From Caulobacter segnis (GTDB taxonomy: Bacteria; Pseudomonadota; Alphaproteobacteria; Caulobacterales; Caulobacteraceae): DNA of 64,000 nucleotides. The translations under genes were made by a program, and so were the position numbers. Positions 35,093 to 43,930 of this stretch are shown one piece after another; the stretch's first letter is position 1; every line of letters starts with the position of its first letter. The notes beneath the pieces were generated by a model. It saw only the letters and a program-made list of their open reading frames with translations, searched no databases and was not told where the DNA came from. The stretch is taken from the NCBI RefSeq assembly GCF_023935105.1, contig NZ_CP096040.1, positions 2,108,001-2,172,000 on the forward strand, given 5' to 3'.

Positions 35093-37660
35093 ATGAGCAA
35101 GTCTTCCAAGCAACCCTGGCTGCTGGGCGCCTCGGCGGCCGTGCTGGTGGCTCTGGCCGCGCCGGGCGTTGTCCAGGCGCAGGCGCGCGGCGAGCAGAGC
35201 TTCGATATTCCGGCCCAGGACCTGGCCGGCGCCCTGCGCGCCTTCGGCCAGGCCTCGGGCAGGCAACTGGCCTTTGACGAGAGTCTGGCGCGAGGTAAGC
35301 GCGCGCCGCGGCTGAAGGGCGCGTTCACGGCGGACGAGGGTCTCTCGCGCCTGCTGGCCGGTTCGAACCTGATGGTCCAGCCCACCGCCAGCGGCGTCTA
35401 CGCCATCCGCGAGCGCCCTCTGCTGGTCAGCGCCAGCGCCGCCGGCCAGGCCGCCGCGCCCGCCACGGCCGTAGAGCAAAGTCGTCCGGAAGAACCCGCG
35501 CAGGTCGAGGAAGTGATCGTCGTCGGCACCCCCGGCGGCGCGGGCATCGACAAGCTGTCGGCCAGCTTCGCGGTCACCACCGTCAACGCACAGGACATCC
35601 TGAAGGCCTCGCCCAAGAGCAGCGCCGAGCTGCTGAGCCTGGTCCCCGGCGTCTGGGTCGAGACCTCGGGCGGGGTGGCCGGCGCCAACGTCTTCGTGCG
35701 CGGCTTTCCAGCCACCGGCGACGCCGAGTTCCTGACCATCCAGCTGCAGGGCTCGCCGATCTATCCGCCCTCGACCCTGTCGTTCCTGGAGAACTCGTCG
35801 ATCTTCCGCGTCGACGAGACGATCTCGCGGATGGAGGCCCTGCGCGGCGGGCCCAACCCGATCTTCTCGAACGGCCAGCCGGGCCTGACGACCAACTTCA
35901 TGCTCAAGGAGGGCGGCGAGGAGACCAAGGGCCTGGTCAAGGCCACCACCTCCGACTACGGCCTGCGCCGGGTCGACGGCGTGGTCAGCGGCAAGCTGGC
36001 CGACGACCTCTTCTTCATGGCTGGCGGCTACGTGACCCGCTCGCCCGGGATCCGCGACACCCAGTTCGACAGCGAGAAGGGCCAGCAGTTCACGGTTAAC
36101 CTGACCAAGCGGCTGGAGCGCGGCAAGGTCAACTTCTACGCCCGCTTCACCGACGACCACGGGGCCTGGTACCTGCCGTTCGCGATCAATGTGCCGGGCG
36201 TCGACAAGGGCGAGTACACCCAGCTGGGCGAGCTGTCGCGCCAGCAGACCCTGCAGGTCAACGCCGATGGCCGCACTCGCGACTTCGACCTGGCCCATGG
36301 TCGGGGCTGGAAGGGTTATGTGGCGGGCGGCAGCTTCGAGCACGAGTTCGGCGACGGTTGGACGGTGCGCGACCGCTTCAGCTTCACCAAGGGCGACGCC
36401 GACACCTACGGCCTGGTGCCCGACGGCGGCGCGGTGACGGCCAGCTCGGTCGCCTCGGTGATCGGCGGGCCGGTCCGCACGCGCGGCGGGACGACCCTGG
36501 GCAGCGGCGACTACGTCCAGAACTGGGGCGCGTGGATCGTCGAGAAGGACATCGAGGCCTTCGTCAACGACTTCAGCGTCAACAAGACGATCGGCGGCCA
36601 CTCGATCTCGGCCGGCTATTACGCCTCCAGCTTCTCGTCGGACGACTTCTGGACCATCGGCAACTTCAAGCCCATGCAGGTCAAGGCCAACGGCGACTAC
36701 CTGGCGGCCAATGTCAGCTGCGCCAACCTGGCGACGGCGGGCAGCGGCTCGGGCTGCTGGGCCTACGGCTTGACCTCGAACGGCGACGGCAAGGTCAACG
36801 CCTTCTACCTGGCCGACTCCTGGCAGATCATCGAGCCGCTGCGCCTGGACGTCGGCGTGCGCCGCGAGAAGTTCGAGACCGACTACGTGGTCGACGACGG
36901 CAATGGCTATCCGGACGGCCTTGCGCTGAGGACGACCGACTACAGTCAGTCAAAGACCTCGTACACGGTCGGCCTGAACTATGACCTGAACGAGATGTCC
37001 GGCGTGTTCGCCCGCTATTCCAAGGGCTTCAAGTTCCCCAGCTTCGACAACTTCCGCGAAAACCTGACCGACACCCTCAGCGTCAAGCAGTACGAGCTGG
37101 GCTACAAACTGCGCTCGGGGCCGTTCGAGCTGTACGCCACCGGCTTCGCCAACAGCTTCGACGGGGCCAAGTTCGCCGACGTCGGCGGCACGCTGGAGAC
37201 CAATTCCAACAAGGCGCGCGGCATCGAGCTGGACGGCCGCTGGCGCTCGGACTTCGGCTTGTCGCTGTCCCTGAACGGCACGCTGCAGAAGACCGAGATC
37301 AAGACGTCCTCGATCGCGGCCAACAAGGGCAACAGCGCCCAGCGCCAGCCCAACTGGCAGATCCGCTTCACGCCCAGCTACGACGTGCGGCTGGGCCAGG
37401 TGGCGACCACCCTCTATGGCACGGTCAGCGCCGTCGACGATCGCTGGGGCGACAACGCCAACACCCAGAAACTCAACGGCTACACCAAGGTGGATCTGGG
37501 GGCGATCTTCAACGTCGGCGACTTCAGCGTCCAGGTCGCGGCCGACAATCTGACGAACAGCCATGGGCTGACCGAGGGGGATCCGCGTTCCACCAGCGGC
37601 GCCAACGCTCGCCCGATCCTGGGCCGGTCAGTGCGGTTGTCGGTGGGTTACAACTTTTAG
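35093..37660 (+). CDS. TonB-dependent transducer/receptor with STN domain
   Basis: The 855-residue outer-membrane protein has a signal peptide ending VVQAQA. A secretin/TonB short N-terminal domain spans about residues 35-110 (FDIPAQDLAGALRAFGQASGRQLAF). The TonB box and plug domain (EEVIVVGTPG) and a 22-strand barrel ending in LSVGYNF follow. The STN domain marks it as a signalling receptor acting through FecR/FecI. Siderophore receptors have this design, but the adjacent periplasmic trehalase suggests a sugar ligand. The start follows a GGGAGGGACG ribosome binding site. Confidence 0.92.
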   Translation: MSKSSKQPWLLGASAAVLVALAAPGVVQAQARGEQSFDIPAQDLAGALRAFGQASGRQLAFDESLARGKRAPRLKGAFTADEGLSRLLAGSNLMVQPTASGVYAIRERPLLVSASAAGQAAAPATAVEQSRPEEPAQVEEVIVVGTPGGAGIDKLSASFAVTTVNAQDILKASPKSSAELLSLVPGVWVETSGGVAGANVFVRGFPATGDAEFLTIQLQGSPIYPPSTLSFLENSSIFRVDETISRMEALRGGPNPIFSNGQPGLTTNFMLKEGGEETKGLVKATTSDYGLRRVDGVVSGKLADDLFFMAGGYVTRSPGIRDTQFDSEKGQQFTVNLTKRLERGKVNFYARFTDDHGAWYLPFAINVPGVDKGEYTQLGELSRQQTLQVNADGRTRDFDLAHGRGWKGYVAGGSFEHEFGDGWTVRDRFSFTKGDADTYGLVPDGGAVTASSVASVIGGPVRTRGGTTLGSGDYVQNWGAWIVEKDIEAFVNDFSVNKTIGGHSISAGYYASSFSSDDFWTIGNFKPMQVKANGDYLAANVSCANLATAGSGSGCWAYGLTSNGDGKVNAFYLADSWQIIEPLRLDVGVRREKFETDYVVDDGNGYPDGLALRTTDYSQSKTSYTVGLNYDLNEMSGVFARYSKGFKFPSFDNFRENLTDTLSVKQYELGYKLRSGPFELYATGFANSFDGAKFADVGGTLETNSNKARGIELDGRWRSDFGLSLSLNGTLQKTEIKTSSIAANKGNSAQRQPNWQIRFTPSYDVRLGQVATTLYGTVSAVDDRWGDNANTQKLNGYTKVDLGAIFNVGDFSVQVAADNLTNSHGLTEGDPRSTSGANARPILGRSVRLSVGYNF

Positions 37661-37680
37661 TATATAGCTCAATATTCCGA

Positions 37681-37730
37681 TCTCCCCGGCGCCACGGTCA
37701 CGCTTCGCGCGTAAACGTTGGCCGGGGAGA
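37681..37730. repeat. Inverted repeat between receptor and trehalase
   Basis: TCTCCCCGGC (37681-37690) and GCCGGGGAGA (37721-37730) are perfect 10-bp arms over a 30-bp loop. The sequence is a degenerate member of the CCCCGGCGAAAGCCGGGG family at 3958-4083. It may act as a partial terminator or 3' end stabiliser for the receptor mRNA. Confidence 0.6.
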
Positions 37731-37765
37731 CGGTTGATGAAGCTTGGTTGAGTTTGAGGTGTCCC

Positions 37766-39325
37766 ATGGTCCGCCTGTTCGCCGCGACGCTCGCCGCCCT
37801 GACCCTGGCTTCGGCCGCTCGGGCGGAGGACGCGGCGAAGGTCCCGACGCCGGCGGACACCTATCAGGAGCTGTTCCACCAGGTTCAGACCCGGCGGATC
37901 TTCCCGGACGGCAAGACCTTCGTCGACGCGGTTCCCCGACGCGCGCCGGCCAAGATCATGGCCGACTACCGCGCCCACGCCCGGTTCAGCGACGCCGAAC
38001 TGAAGCGCTTCGTGCGCGCCAACTTCATCGTGCCGCAGGCGGGCGCGGCGCCGAAGCCGACAGCCAAGCGTACGGCGCTCAAGGCTCACATCGCCGGCCT
38101 GTGGCCGCACCTGACCCGGCCGCCCGTAAAGCCCGTGGCCGGCGGTTCGGCCCTGGCCATGGCCAAGCCCTTCGTCGTGCCCGGCGGGCGCTTCCGCGAA
38201 ATCTACTATTGGGACAGCTACTTCACGATGCTGGGCCTGAAGGCCGACGGACGCGACGATCTCGTGGACAACATGATCGACGATTTCGGCGGCCTGATCG
38301 AGACCTACGGCCATATCCCCAACGGCGCCCGTACCTACTATCTCAGCCGCTCGCAGCCGCCGTTCTTTTACGCCATGGTCGGTCTGTCCGCCGCCACCGA
38401 TCCCAAGACGATCAAGGCGCGGGTCGACCTCATGCGCCGCGAGCACGCCTTCTGGATGGACGGGAGCGACGACCTCAAGCCGGGCGAGGCTCATCGCCGC
38501 GTGGTGGCCATGGCCGACGGCGGCGTGCTGAACCGCTATTGGGACGACCGCGCCACGCCGCGCGACGAGTCGTATCGCGAAGACCTCGAGACGGCGGCCA
38601 AGAGCCAGCGGTCGCCGGCCGAGGTGTTCCGCGACCTGCGGGCCGGGGCCGAGAGCGGCTGGGACTTCTCGTCGCGCTGGATGGCCGACGGGCGGAGCCT
38701 GGCCACGATCCAGACCACCTCGATCGTCCCCGTGGACCTCAACAGCCTGATGTTCGGCCTGGAAAAGGCGATTTCGGCCGGCTGCGCCCAGCTGGCCGAC
38801 GCCGACTGCGTGCGCGAGTTCGAAGGCCGGGCCACCGCGCGGGCCGAGGCGATCGACTTCTATCTCTGGGACGCGGCCAAGGGCGCCTATCTGGACTACC
38901 AGTGGACGACGGGGCAGCGCCTGGACCATCTCAGCGCGGCGACCTTCTATCCATTGTTCGTCGGCGCGACCGACGAGCACAAGGCCCATGTCGTGGCCCA
39001 GAAGGCCTGGGACGAACTGCTGGCCCCCGGCGGCCTGCGCACCACCACGGTCCGCACCGGCCAGCAGTGGGACACGCCCAACGGCTGGGCGCCCTTGCAG
39101 TGGGTGGCCGTGTCGGGCCTGCGCCGCTATGGCGAGGACGCCCTGGCGGCCGAGATCGCCAAGCGTTGGCTGGCCACGGTGACGCGTGAATACAAGGCCA
39201 GCGGCAAGATGCTTGAGAAATACGACGTCGAGGAAGCAAAGGCCGGCGGAGGCGGGGAGTATCCCACCCAGGACGGCTTCGGCTGGACCAACGGCGTCAC
39301 GCGGGCGCTGATGGAGATGAAGTAG
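37766..39325 (+). CDS. treA: Periplasmic alpha,alpha-trehalase (GH37)
   Basis: The 519-residue protein has a signal peptide ending SAARAED. Both GH37 signatures are present: PGGRFREIYYWDSYFTMLGL near residue 135 and QWDTPNGWAPLQW near 435. It cleaves trehalose to two glucoses in the periplasm. ATG 37766 begins the signal peptide and was preferred over an upstream in-frame start at 37718. It lies 105 bp after the STN receptor, on the same strand, suggesting trehalose capture and digestion as one unit. A repeat element follows. Confidence 0.93.
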   Translation: MVRLFAATLAALTLASAARAEDAAKVPTPADTYQELFHQVQTRRIFPDGKTFVDAVPRRAPAKIMADYRAHARFSDAELKRFVRANFIVPQAGAAPKPTAKRTALKAHIAGLWPHLTRPPVKPVAGGSALAMAKPFVVPGGRFREIYYWDSYFTMLGLKADGRDDLVDNMIDDFGGLIETYGHIPNGARTYYLSRSQPPFFYAMVGLSAATDPKTIKARVDLMRREHAFWMDGSDDLKPGEAHRRVVAMADGGVLNRYWDDRATPRDESYREDLETAAKSQRSPAEVFRDLRAGAESGWDFSSRWMADGRSLATIQTTSIVPVDLNSLMFGLEKAISAGCAQLADADCVREFEGRATARAEAIDFYLWDAAKGAYLDYQWTTGQRLDHLSAATFYPLFVGATDEHKAHVVAQKAWDELLAPGGLRTTTVRTGQQWDTPNGWAPLQWVAVSGLRRYGEDALAAEIAKRWLATVTREYKASGKMLEKYDVEEAKAGGGGEYPTQDGFGWTNGVTRALMEMK

Positions 39326-39339
39326 GAACGCCCCTCACA

Positions 39340-39443
39340 TGTCATCCCGGAAGCCTCGAAGAGGCTATCCGGGGCCCAGGGGCCAAGCGCAGTGCGGCCG
39401 CCCCTGGGTCCCGGCTCTCCGCTGCGCTACGGCCGGGATGACA
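39340..39443. repeat. 104-bp palindromic dispersed repeat, copy 3 (inverted)
   Basis: It has the same 11-bp ends and length as the copy at 139-242 but lies in the opposite orientation; about 80% of positions agree after reversal by eye. It lies between the convergent trehalase and TonB receptor genes. Confidence 0.85.
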
Positions 39444-39457
39444 CGTGATTTGGACGC

Positions 39458-41788
39458 CTAGAACTCGAAGCTGAGCGTGCCGAACACCTGGCGCGGGGCC
39501 GAGGCGTGGAACACCAGGATGCTCCCGGTGGCGTCGTCCGGCGCGAAGACGCTGCTGTCGAAGTTCGAGGCGTAGCGCTTGTTGGTCAGGTTGGTGACGT
39601 TCAGCGACGCCTTGGCGCCCTTCATGAAGCTGGCGCTGTCAAAGCGGTAGGCCAGGCCCAGGTCGAACAGGGTGACGCCGGCGAAGCTCTGGTCGTTGGT
39701 GTAGGTGTAGTAGCGGCGGCCCGTATACTTGCCCTGCAGCGAGGCAGAGAAGCCGCCCTGTTTCAGGGTCAGCACGCTGGCGAACATCTGCTTGGGCGTG
39801 TCGACCTGCTGCTTGCCCTTGGTCTGCTTGATCACGCAGGTGGTCGTGCACCAGTTCAGGTCTTCATCGTAGGTCGACTTGTTGTACGAGGCCGAATTGT
39901 ACCAGTTCAGCCACGACAGCGGCTTCCACAGCACGCCGATCTCGGCGCCCTTGCTGGTGACGCTGCCGGCGTTGTGGAAGGAGTTGCCGCAGCCGGGGTT
40001 CTGCTGCTGGTTGGTCGGGCAGGGGTTGTACTGCAGCAGGCGGTTGTTGAAGTCGACCTCGTAGGCCGAGACCGACAGCTGCACCTTGTCGCCGACATAG
40101 CGGTAGCCGGCGTCGAAGCTCTTGGAGGTCTCGGGCTTCAGGTATCGGCCTTGGGCGTCCCAGACGGCCTGCGACACCGATTGCGGGCCCAGTTTGAAGC
40201 CGCCCTGGAACATGGCCATGTTCTCGGCGTAGCTGGCGAACACCTCGTGGCCCTGGGCGATCCGCCAGCGCACGCCGGCTTCCGGCAGGAAGCTGTCCGA
40301 GGCCTTCAGCGAGCCGGTGGCGAACTGGGTGGACGCCGCCGCGGCGGCCTTGGCGATGCCGGGCAGGGCGCGGGCGTTCGACTTGGCGTTGGTGCTCTTG
40401 AAGCCGAAGTCGATGCTCAGCGCATCGTTCAGCAGGGTGATGGTGTCCTGCACGTAGAACTGCTGGGTGTTCCAGTCGGTCTTTTGCACCCACTGGGCGG
40501 TGTTCGGCTGGCCGTCCAGATATTGGGCCAGGCTGAAGGGGCCGGTGACGTTGGTCCAGATGTAGCGCGCGGCGCTGCTGGTGTTCTGCTCCAGCCACAG
40601 GCCGGCCTGGATGTGGTTGAAGCCCACGGTCCAGGCGACGCTGGCGACCACGCCGTCGCGCTCGATCGTGTAGCGGGTGTCGCGGATCTGGACGGGCAGG
40701 TCGTCCGAGGTGTCGGTCGTGCCCTGGTTCGACAGGCCGGTGATGAAGTTGTTGCCCGCGCCCTTGTCGGTGTGGCGATAGACCTGCAGGTGGGTCTTCA
40801 ACGTCGACGTCACGTCGAAATCGCCGGCGATGTAGAACAGGTCGTCGTTACGCAGGATCTGGCCGTTGGTGAAGGTGACGTCGGCCAGCTTCTCGGGCGC
40901 GGTCGAGGTCACGCACTTGGAGGCCAGCGACGCCACCGAGCAGGCCGCGCGGCTGACATAGGCGTCCCAATTCGGCGCGTAGCCGCCCCAGTCCCAGCCC
41001 AGGCGGTTCAGCATGTCCTTGGACAGATAGGCGTCATCGGCCTGGTTGGTGCGCGACAGATCGACGAAGGCGGTCAGCTGGCCGCGCTCGCCCTTGTAGG
41101 TGACCTTGCCGTTGAACTGCTTGCCGGTCGACTTGTTGTAGGCCGGCTGGTTCACGAACAGGTCCTGTTGGGCGTAGTGGCCCGACAGATAGGCCGACCA
41201 GCCGTTGTGCTCGCCGGTGTCGAAACGCAGGAACGTGCGGTAGGTGTCCTCGCTGCCGAAGCTTTGGCTGACCGACAGGCCCATGTCCTTCTTCGGGTCG
41301 CTGGACACATAGATCAGCGCGCCGCCCAGGTTGCTGGTCGAGGGGATGCCCAGGCCCGCGATGCCGGTCGCCAGGTCGGCGCGGCCCAGGTTCTCGGAGA
41401 TCAGCGCGCGGCTGATCGTCAGGCCGTTGTAGTTGTTGTAGGCGCCGTCACCCAGCGGCATGCCGTCCAGGCTGTAGCCCAGGTGGGTGGTGTTGAAGCC
41501 GCGCACCTGCAGCGACAGCGACTGTTCGTTGACGCCCAGGGCGTCGATCGACTGGGCGCTGACGCCCGGTAGGAAGTTCAGGGCCTTCTGCACGCTGGTC
41601 CCCGGCGGCAGGGTTTCCAGGCTGGACGGGACGAGGGTCGAGACCGACCGGGTCTGGCCGCTGCCGACGATGACGACGGCGTCCAGTTCGGTGTTGTCGG
41701 CCGGCGCCGGCGCGTCGGCGGCCTGGGCTTGGCCGGCGAGCATGAGGCAGGCGGCGATGGCCACCGCGCTGGCGGATCTGAGCAGCAT
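39458..41788 (-). CDS. TonB-dependent receptor
   Basis: The 776-residue receptor has a signal peptide (LLRSASAVAIAACLMLAGQAQA), a TonB-box-like ELDAVVIVGSGQTR and a plug domain with LSLQVRGFNTTHLGYSLDGMPLGDG. The barrel ends with GTLSFEF. It has no STN domain. Its gene is divergent from a phytase-like esterase gene, and the shared 190-bp gap carries Pho-box-like half-sites. A role in uptake of a phosphorylated or phosphate-linked compound is possible but not shown. Confidence 0.9.
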   Translation of the reverse strand: MLLRSASAVAIAACLMLAGQAQAADAPAPADNTELDAVVIVGSGQTRSVSTLVPSSLETLPPGTSVQKALNFLPGVSAQSIDALGVNEQSLSLQVRGFNTTHLGYSLDGMPLGDGAYNNYNGLTISRALISENLGRADLATGIAGLGIPSTSNLGGALIYVSSDPKKDMGLSVSQSFGSEDTYRTFLRFDTGEHNGWSAYLSGHYAQQDLFVNQPAYNKSTGKQFNGKVTYKGERGQLTAFVDLSRTNQADDAYLSKDMLNRLGWDWGGYAPNWDAYVSRAACSVASLASKCVTSTAPEKLADVTFTNGQILRNDDLFYIAGDFDVTSTLKTHLQVYRHTDKGAGNNFITGLSNQGTTDTSDDLPVQIRDTRYTIERDGVVASVAWTVGFNHIQAGLWLEQNTSSAARYIWTNVTGPFSLAQYLDGQPNTAQWVQKTDWNTQQFYVQDTITLLNDALSIDFGFKSTNAKSNARALPGIAKAAAAASTQFATGSLKASDSFLPEAGVRWRIAQGHEVFASYAENMAMFQGGFKLGPQSVSQAVWDAQGRYLKPETSKSFDAGYRYVGDKVQLSVSAYEVDFNNRLLQYNPCPTNQQQNPGCGNSFHNAGSVTSKGAEIGVLWKPLSWLNWYNSASYNKSTYDEDLNWCTTTCVIKQTKGKQQVDTPKQMFASVLTLKQGGFSASLQGKYTGRRYYTYTNDQSFAGVTLFDLGLAYRFDSASFMKGAKASLNVTNLTNKRYASNFDSSVFAPDDATGSILVFHASAPRQVFGTLSFEF

Positions 41789-41873
41789 GCGGATATCCCC
41801 CGATATCGAGCGCCTCGCAGATTCGCGTCAGGGCGCCGTTCGTTTGTGAGCGCCGCGTCTATTCCACATGTCG

Positions 41874-41902
41874 ATGACAGTTCCGCTTCATTCACATGAC
41901 GC
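41874..41902 (-). promoter_or_regulatory. Possible Pho box between receptor and phytase-like gene
   Basis: On the minus strand GCGTCAT (41902-41896) and CTGTCAT (41880-41874) are 22 bp apart, two 11-bp PhoB steps, with a weak half-site between. The match is partial. Confidence 0.35.
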
Positions 41903-41982
41903 TGAATGTCACGAAACCTACGCAGTCCCTCCCTATGAGCCGCGAAGTCCAAGGAACACTCAGCATCCTTCAAGGAGCCTAC

Positions 41983-43467
41983 ATGCCGCGCCGTCGCCTC
42001 GCCGGAATCGTCGCGGGTCTCGCCGCCCTGGCCCTGGCGGCCGGAGCTTCCGCCCAGAGCGCGACCTACACGACGCCGCACTGGGACAAGACGCCGGGCG
42101 ATGTCACGGTCCAGTTTGGCGGCAAGACCTATGTCAACCACGGCCTGGTCGCCGTGGGCTGGGTGCCGGCGGCGACGCGCGACTTCGCGGGCGAGACCCT
42201 GGGCTCGTTCTCGAGCATGGCGCTGTCGGACTGGAAGCGGAACGCCGATGGCTCATACGCCGGGACCCTGCGCACCCTGCCGGACCGCGGGCCCAACAAT
42301 GTCGGGCCGTTCAAGAGCACGACCGACTACGCCAACCGCGTCCACCAGCACGCCATCCGGCTGGTTCCCGGCAAGGGCCTGACGATCACCCCGACCGGCG
42401 GCTTCCTGCTGAAGGACCAGACCGGCCAGCCGTTCACCGGCATGGACCCGGGCGCGAACGTCGTCGAGCGCGGCGGGGTCCGCTATCCGTCGCCCGTGAG
42501 CGGCGAGGGGGCGGGCAAGCTCAGCCTGGACAGCGAGGCGATCGCCTATCTTTCTGACGGGCGCTTCTATGTCTCGGACGAGTACGCGGCGGGGATCTAC
42601 CTGTTCGACCGGATGGGCAAGCTGACGGGCGCGATCCAGACCGTTCCGGCATTGCTGCCGATGAAGAAGGGCGTCCTGAACTTCGGGGCCGAGAAGGCGC
42701 CGGACCAGGGCCGCCGCAACAACCAGGGCCTGGAGGCGCTGACCATCAGCCCGGACGGCAAACGCCTGATCGCCGTGCTGCAGAGCGCGACCATGCAGGA
42801 CCAGGGCGCCAGCGCCGCCACCCGCAACAACACCCGCGTGCTGGTCTATGACATCAGCCAAACCAAGCTGCCCAAGGCCCCGATCGGCCACTATGTCCTG
42901 CAGCTGCCCACCGTGCGCGAAGCCGGCGACGGCCAGCCGGCCGATGTCGCCGCCGCCCAGTCCGAAGCCGTGGCGCTGAGCGACACGCGCCTGCTGGTCC
43001 TGGCCCGCGACGGCAATGGGCGTGGCAAGGGCACGGCCAACGCCCCGGTCTACAAGAGCATCCTGCTGGTCGATCTGGCGGGCGCCACCAACCTGGCCGG
43101 CACGCCGTACGAGCAGGCCGCCAAGCCGATCGCCAAGGACGGCCTCCTGAACCCCGACATCAAGCCGGCCGCCCAGGCCGAGCTGGTCAACATCCTCAAT
43201 CCCGTCCAACTGGGTCGGTTCGGGATCGACCTGTCGGTCGAGCCGTCGACCCCGACCAGCCTGCCCGAGAAGATCGAGGCCATGGCCATCGGCTCGGCCT
43301 TCGACAAGACCGGCGACGTCTTCCTGCTGGTGGGCTCGGACAACGACTTCGCCACGGGCAAGGGCCACGTCAACGGCCAGGACTTCGACGCCTCGCTGCA
43401 TGGCGAGACCGGGACCGGCGACAACGACAATCTGGTGCTGGTCTACCGGCTCTCCCTGCCGAAGTAA
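41983..43467 (+). CDS. Phytase-like esterase (PF13449-type), secreted
   Basis: The 494-residue secreted protein has a signal peptide ending AAGASAQS. The propeller-like fold carries the repeated segments ALSDWKRNADGSYAGTLRTLPDRGPN, SEAIAYLSDGRFYVSDEYAAGIYLFDRMG and GLEALTISPDGKRLIAVLQSA of the family called esterase-like activity of phytase. Such proteins may hydrolyse phosphate esters, though activity is proved for few. ATG 41983 has AAGGAG 6 bp upstream and starts the signal peptide. It is divergent from a TonB receptor gene. Confidence 0.87.
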   Translation: MPRRRLAGIVAGLAALALAAGASAQSATYTTPHWDKTPGDVTVQFGGKTYVNHGLVAVGWVPAATRDFAGETLGSFSSMALSDWKRNADGSYAGTLRTLPDRGPNNVGPFKSTTDYANRVHQHAIRLVPGKGLTITPTGGFLLKDQTGQPFTGMDPGANVVERGGVRYPSPVSGEGAGKLSLDSEAIAYLSDGRFYVSDEYAAGIYLFDRMGKLTGAIQTVPALLPMKKGVLNFGAEKAPDQGRRNNQGLEALTISPDGKRLIAVLQSATMQDQGASAATRNNTRVLVYDISQTKLPKAPIGHYVLQLPTVREAGDGQPADVAAAQSEAVALSDTRLLVLARDGNGRGKGTANAPVYKSILLVDLAGATNLAGTPYEQAAKPIAKDGLLNPDIKPAAQAELVNILNPVQLGRFGIDLSVEPSTPTSLPEKIEAMAIGSAFDKTGDVFLLVGSDNDFATGKGHVNGQDFDASLHGETGTGDNDNLVLVYRLSLPK

Positions 43468-43525
43468 GCTTGACTCCCGGAGCGGACGCCGCCTACCGGC
43501 GGGGCATGTATTCAGGGAGTTTCTC

Positions 43526-43930
43526 TTGACCGTCCTGCGCGAGGCCGACGACGCGGCGGCGGTGGTCGTCTGCAACACCTGCCGCTTCTCCGCCGAGGAG
43601 CGCGAGACGCCGGACGGCGTGCGCGGCGGGTCGCTGCTGGCGGCGGCGCTGCGCGAGATCGCGCCCGGAACCGGCGTGGCGATCCAGGAGATGCCCTGTC
43701 TGTTCAACTGCACCCAGCACTGCTCGATACACCTGCGGGCTCCGGGCAAGATCGGCTATGTGCTGGGCCGGTTCGAGCCGACGCCGGAGGCCGCGCGAGC
43801 CATATTGGACTACGCGGTCGCCTACGCCGCCAGCGCCGAGGGCGTGGTGCCCTACCGCCAGTGGCCCGAGGGCGTGAAGGGCCACTTCATCGTCCGCGTG
43901 CCGCCGGCGGGGAAGCTGGTCGCGGACTAG
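43526..43930 (+). CDS. DUF1636 family metal-binding protein
   Basis: The 134-residue protein matches DUF1636: VVVCNTCRFSAEE at the N-terminus, then MPCLFNCTQHCSIHLRAPGKIGYVLGRFEP. The cysteines suggest an Fe-S or zinc site. Family function is not established; some members lie near cobalamin genes, which is not the case here. The start is taken as TTG 43526 because AGGGAG lies about 7 bp upstream and the frame has no nearby ATG. It overlaps the 3' end of the convergent molybdenum enzyme gene by 4 bp. Confidence 0.8.
   Translation: MTVLREADDAAAVVVCNTCRFSAEERETPDGVRGGSLLAAALREIAPGTGVAIQEMPCLFNCTQHCSIHLRAPGKIGYVLGRFEPTPEAARAILDYAVAYAASAEGVVPYRQWPEGVKGHFIVRVPPAGKLVAD

Noticed and set aside
39340-39443. 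Insertion sequence remnant
   Set aside because: No transposase frame or target duplication is visible. The element is a short palindromic repeat shared with two other sites.
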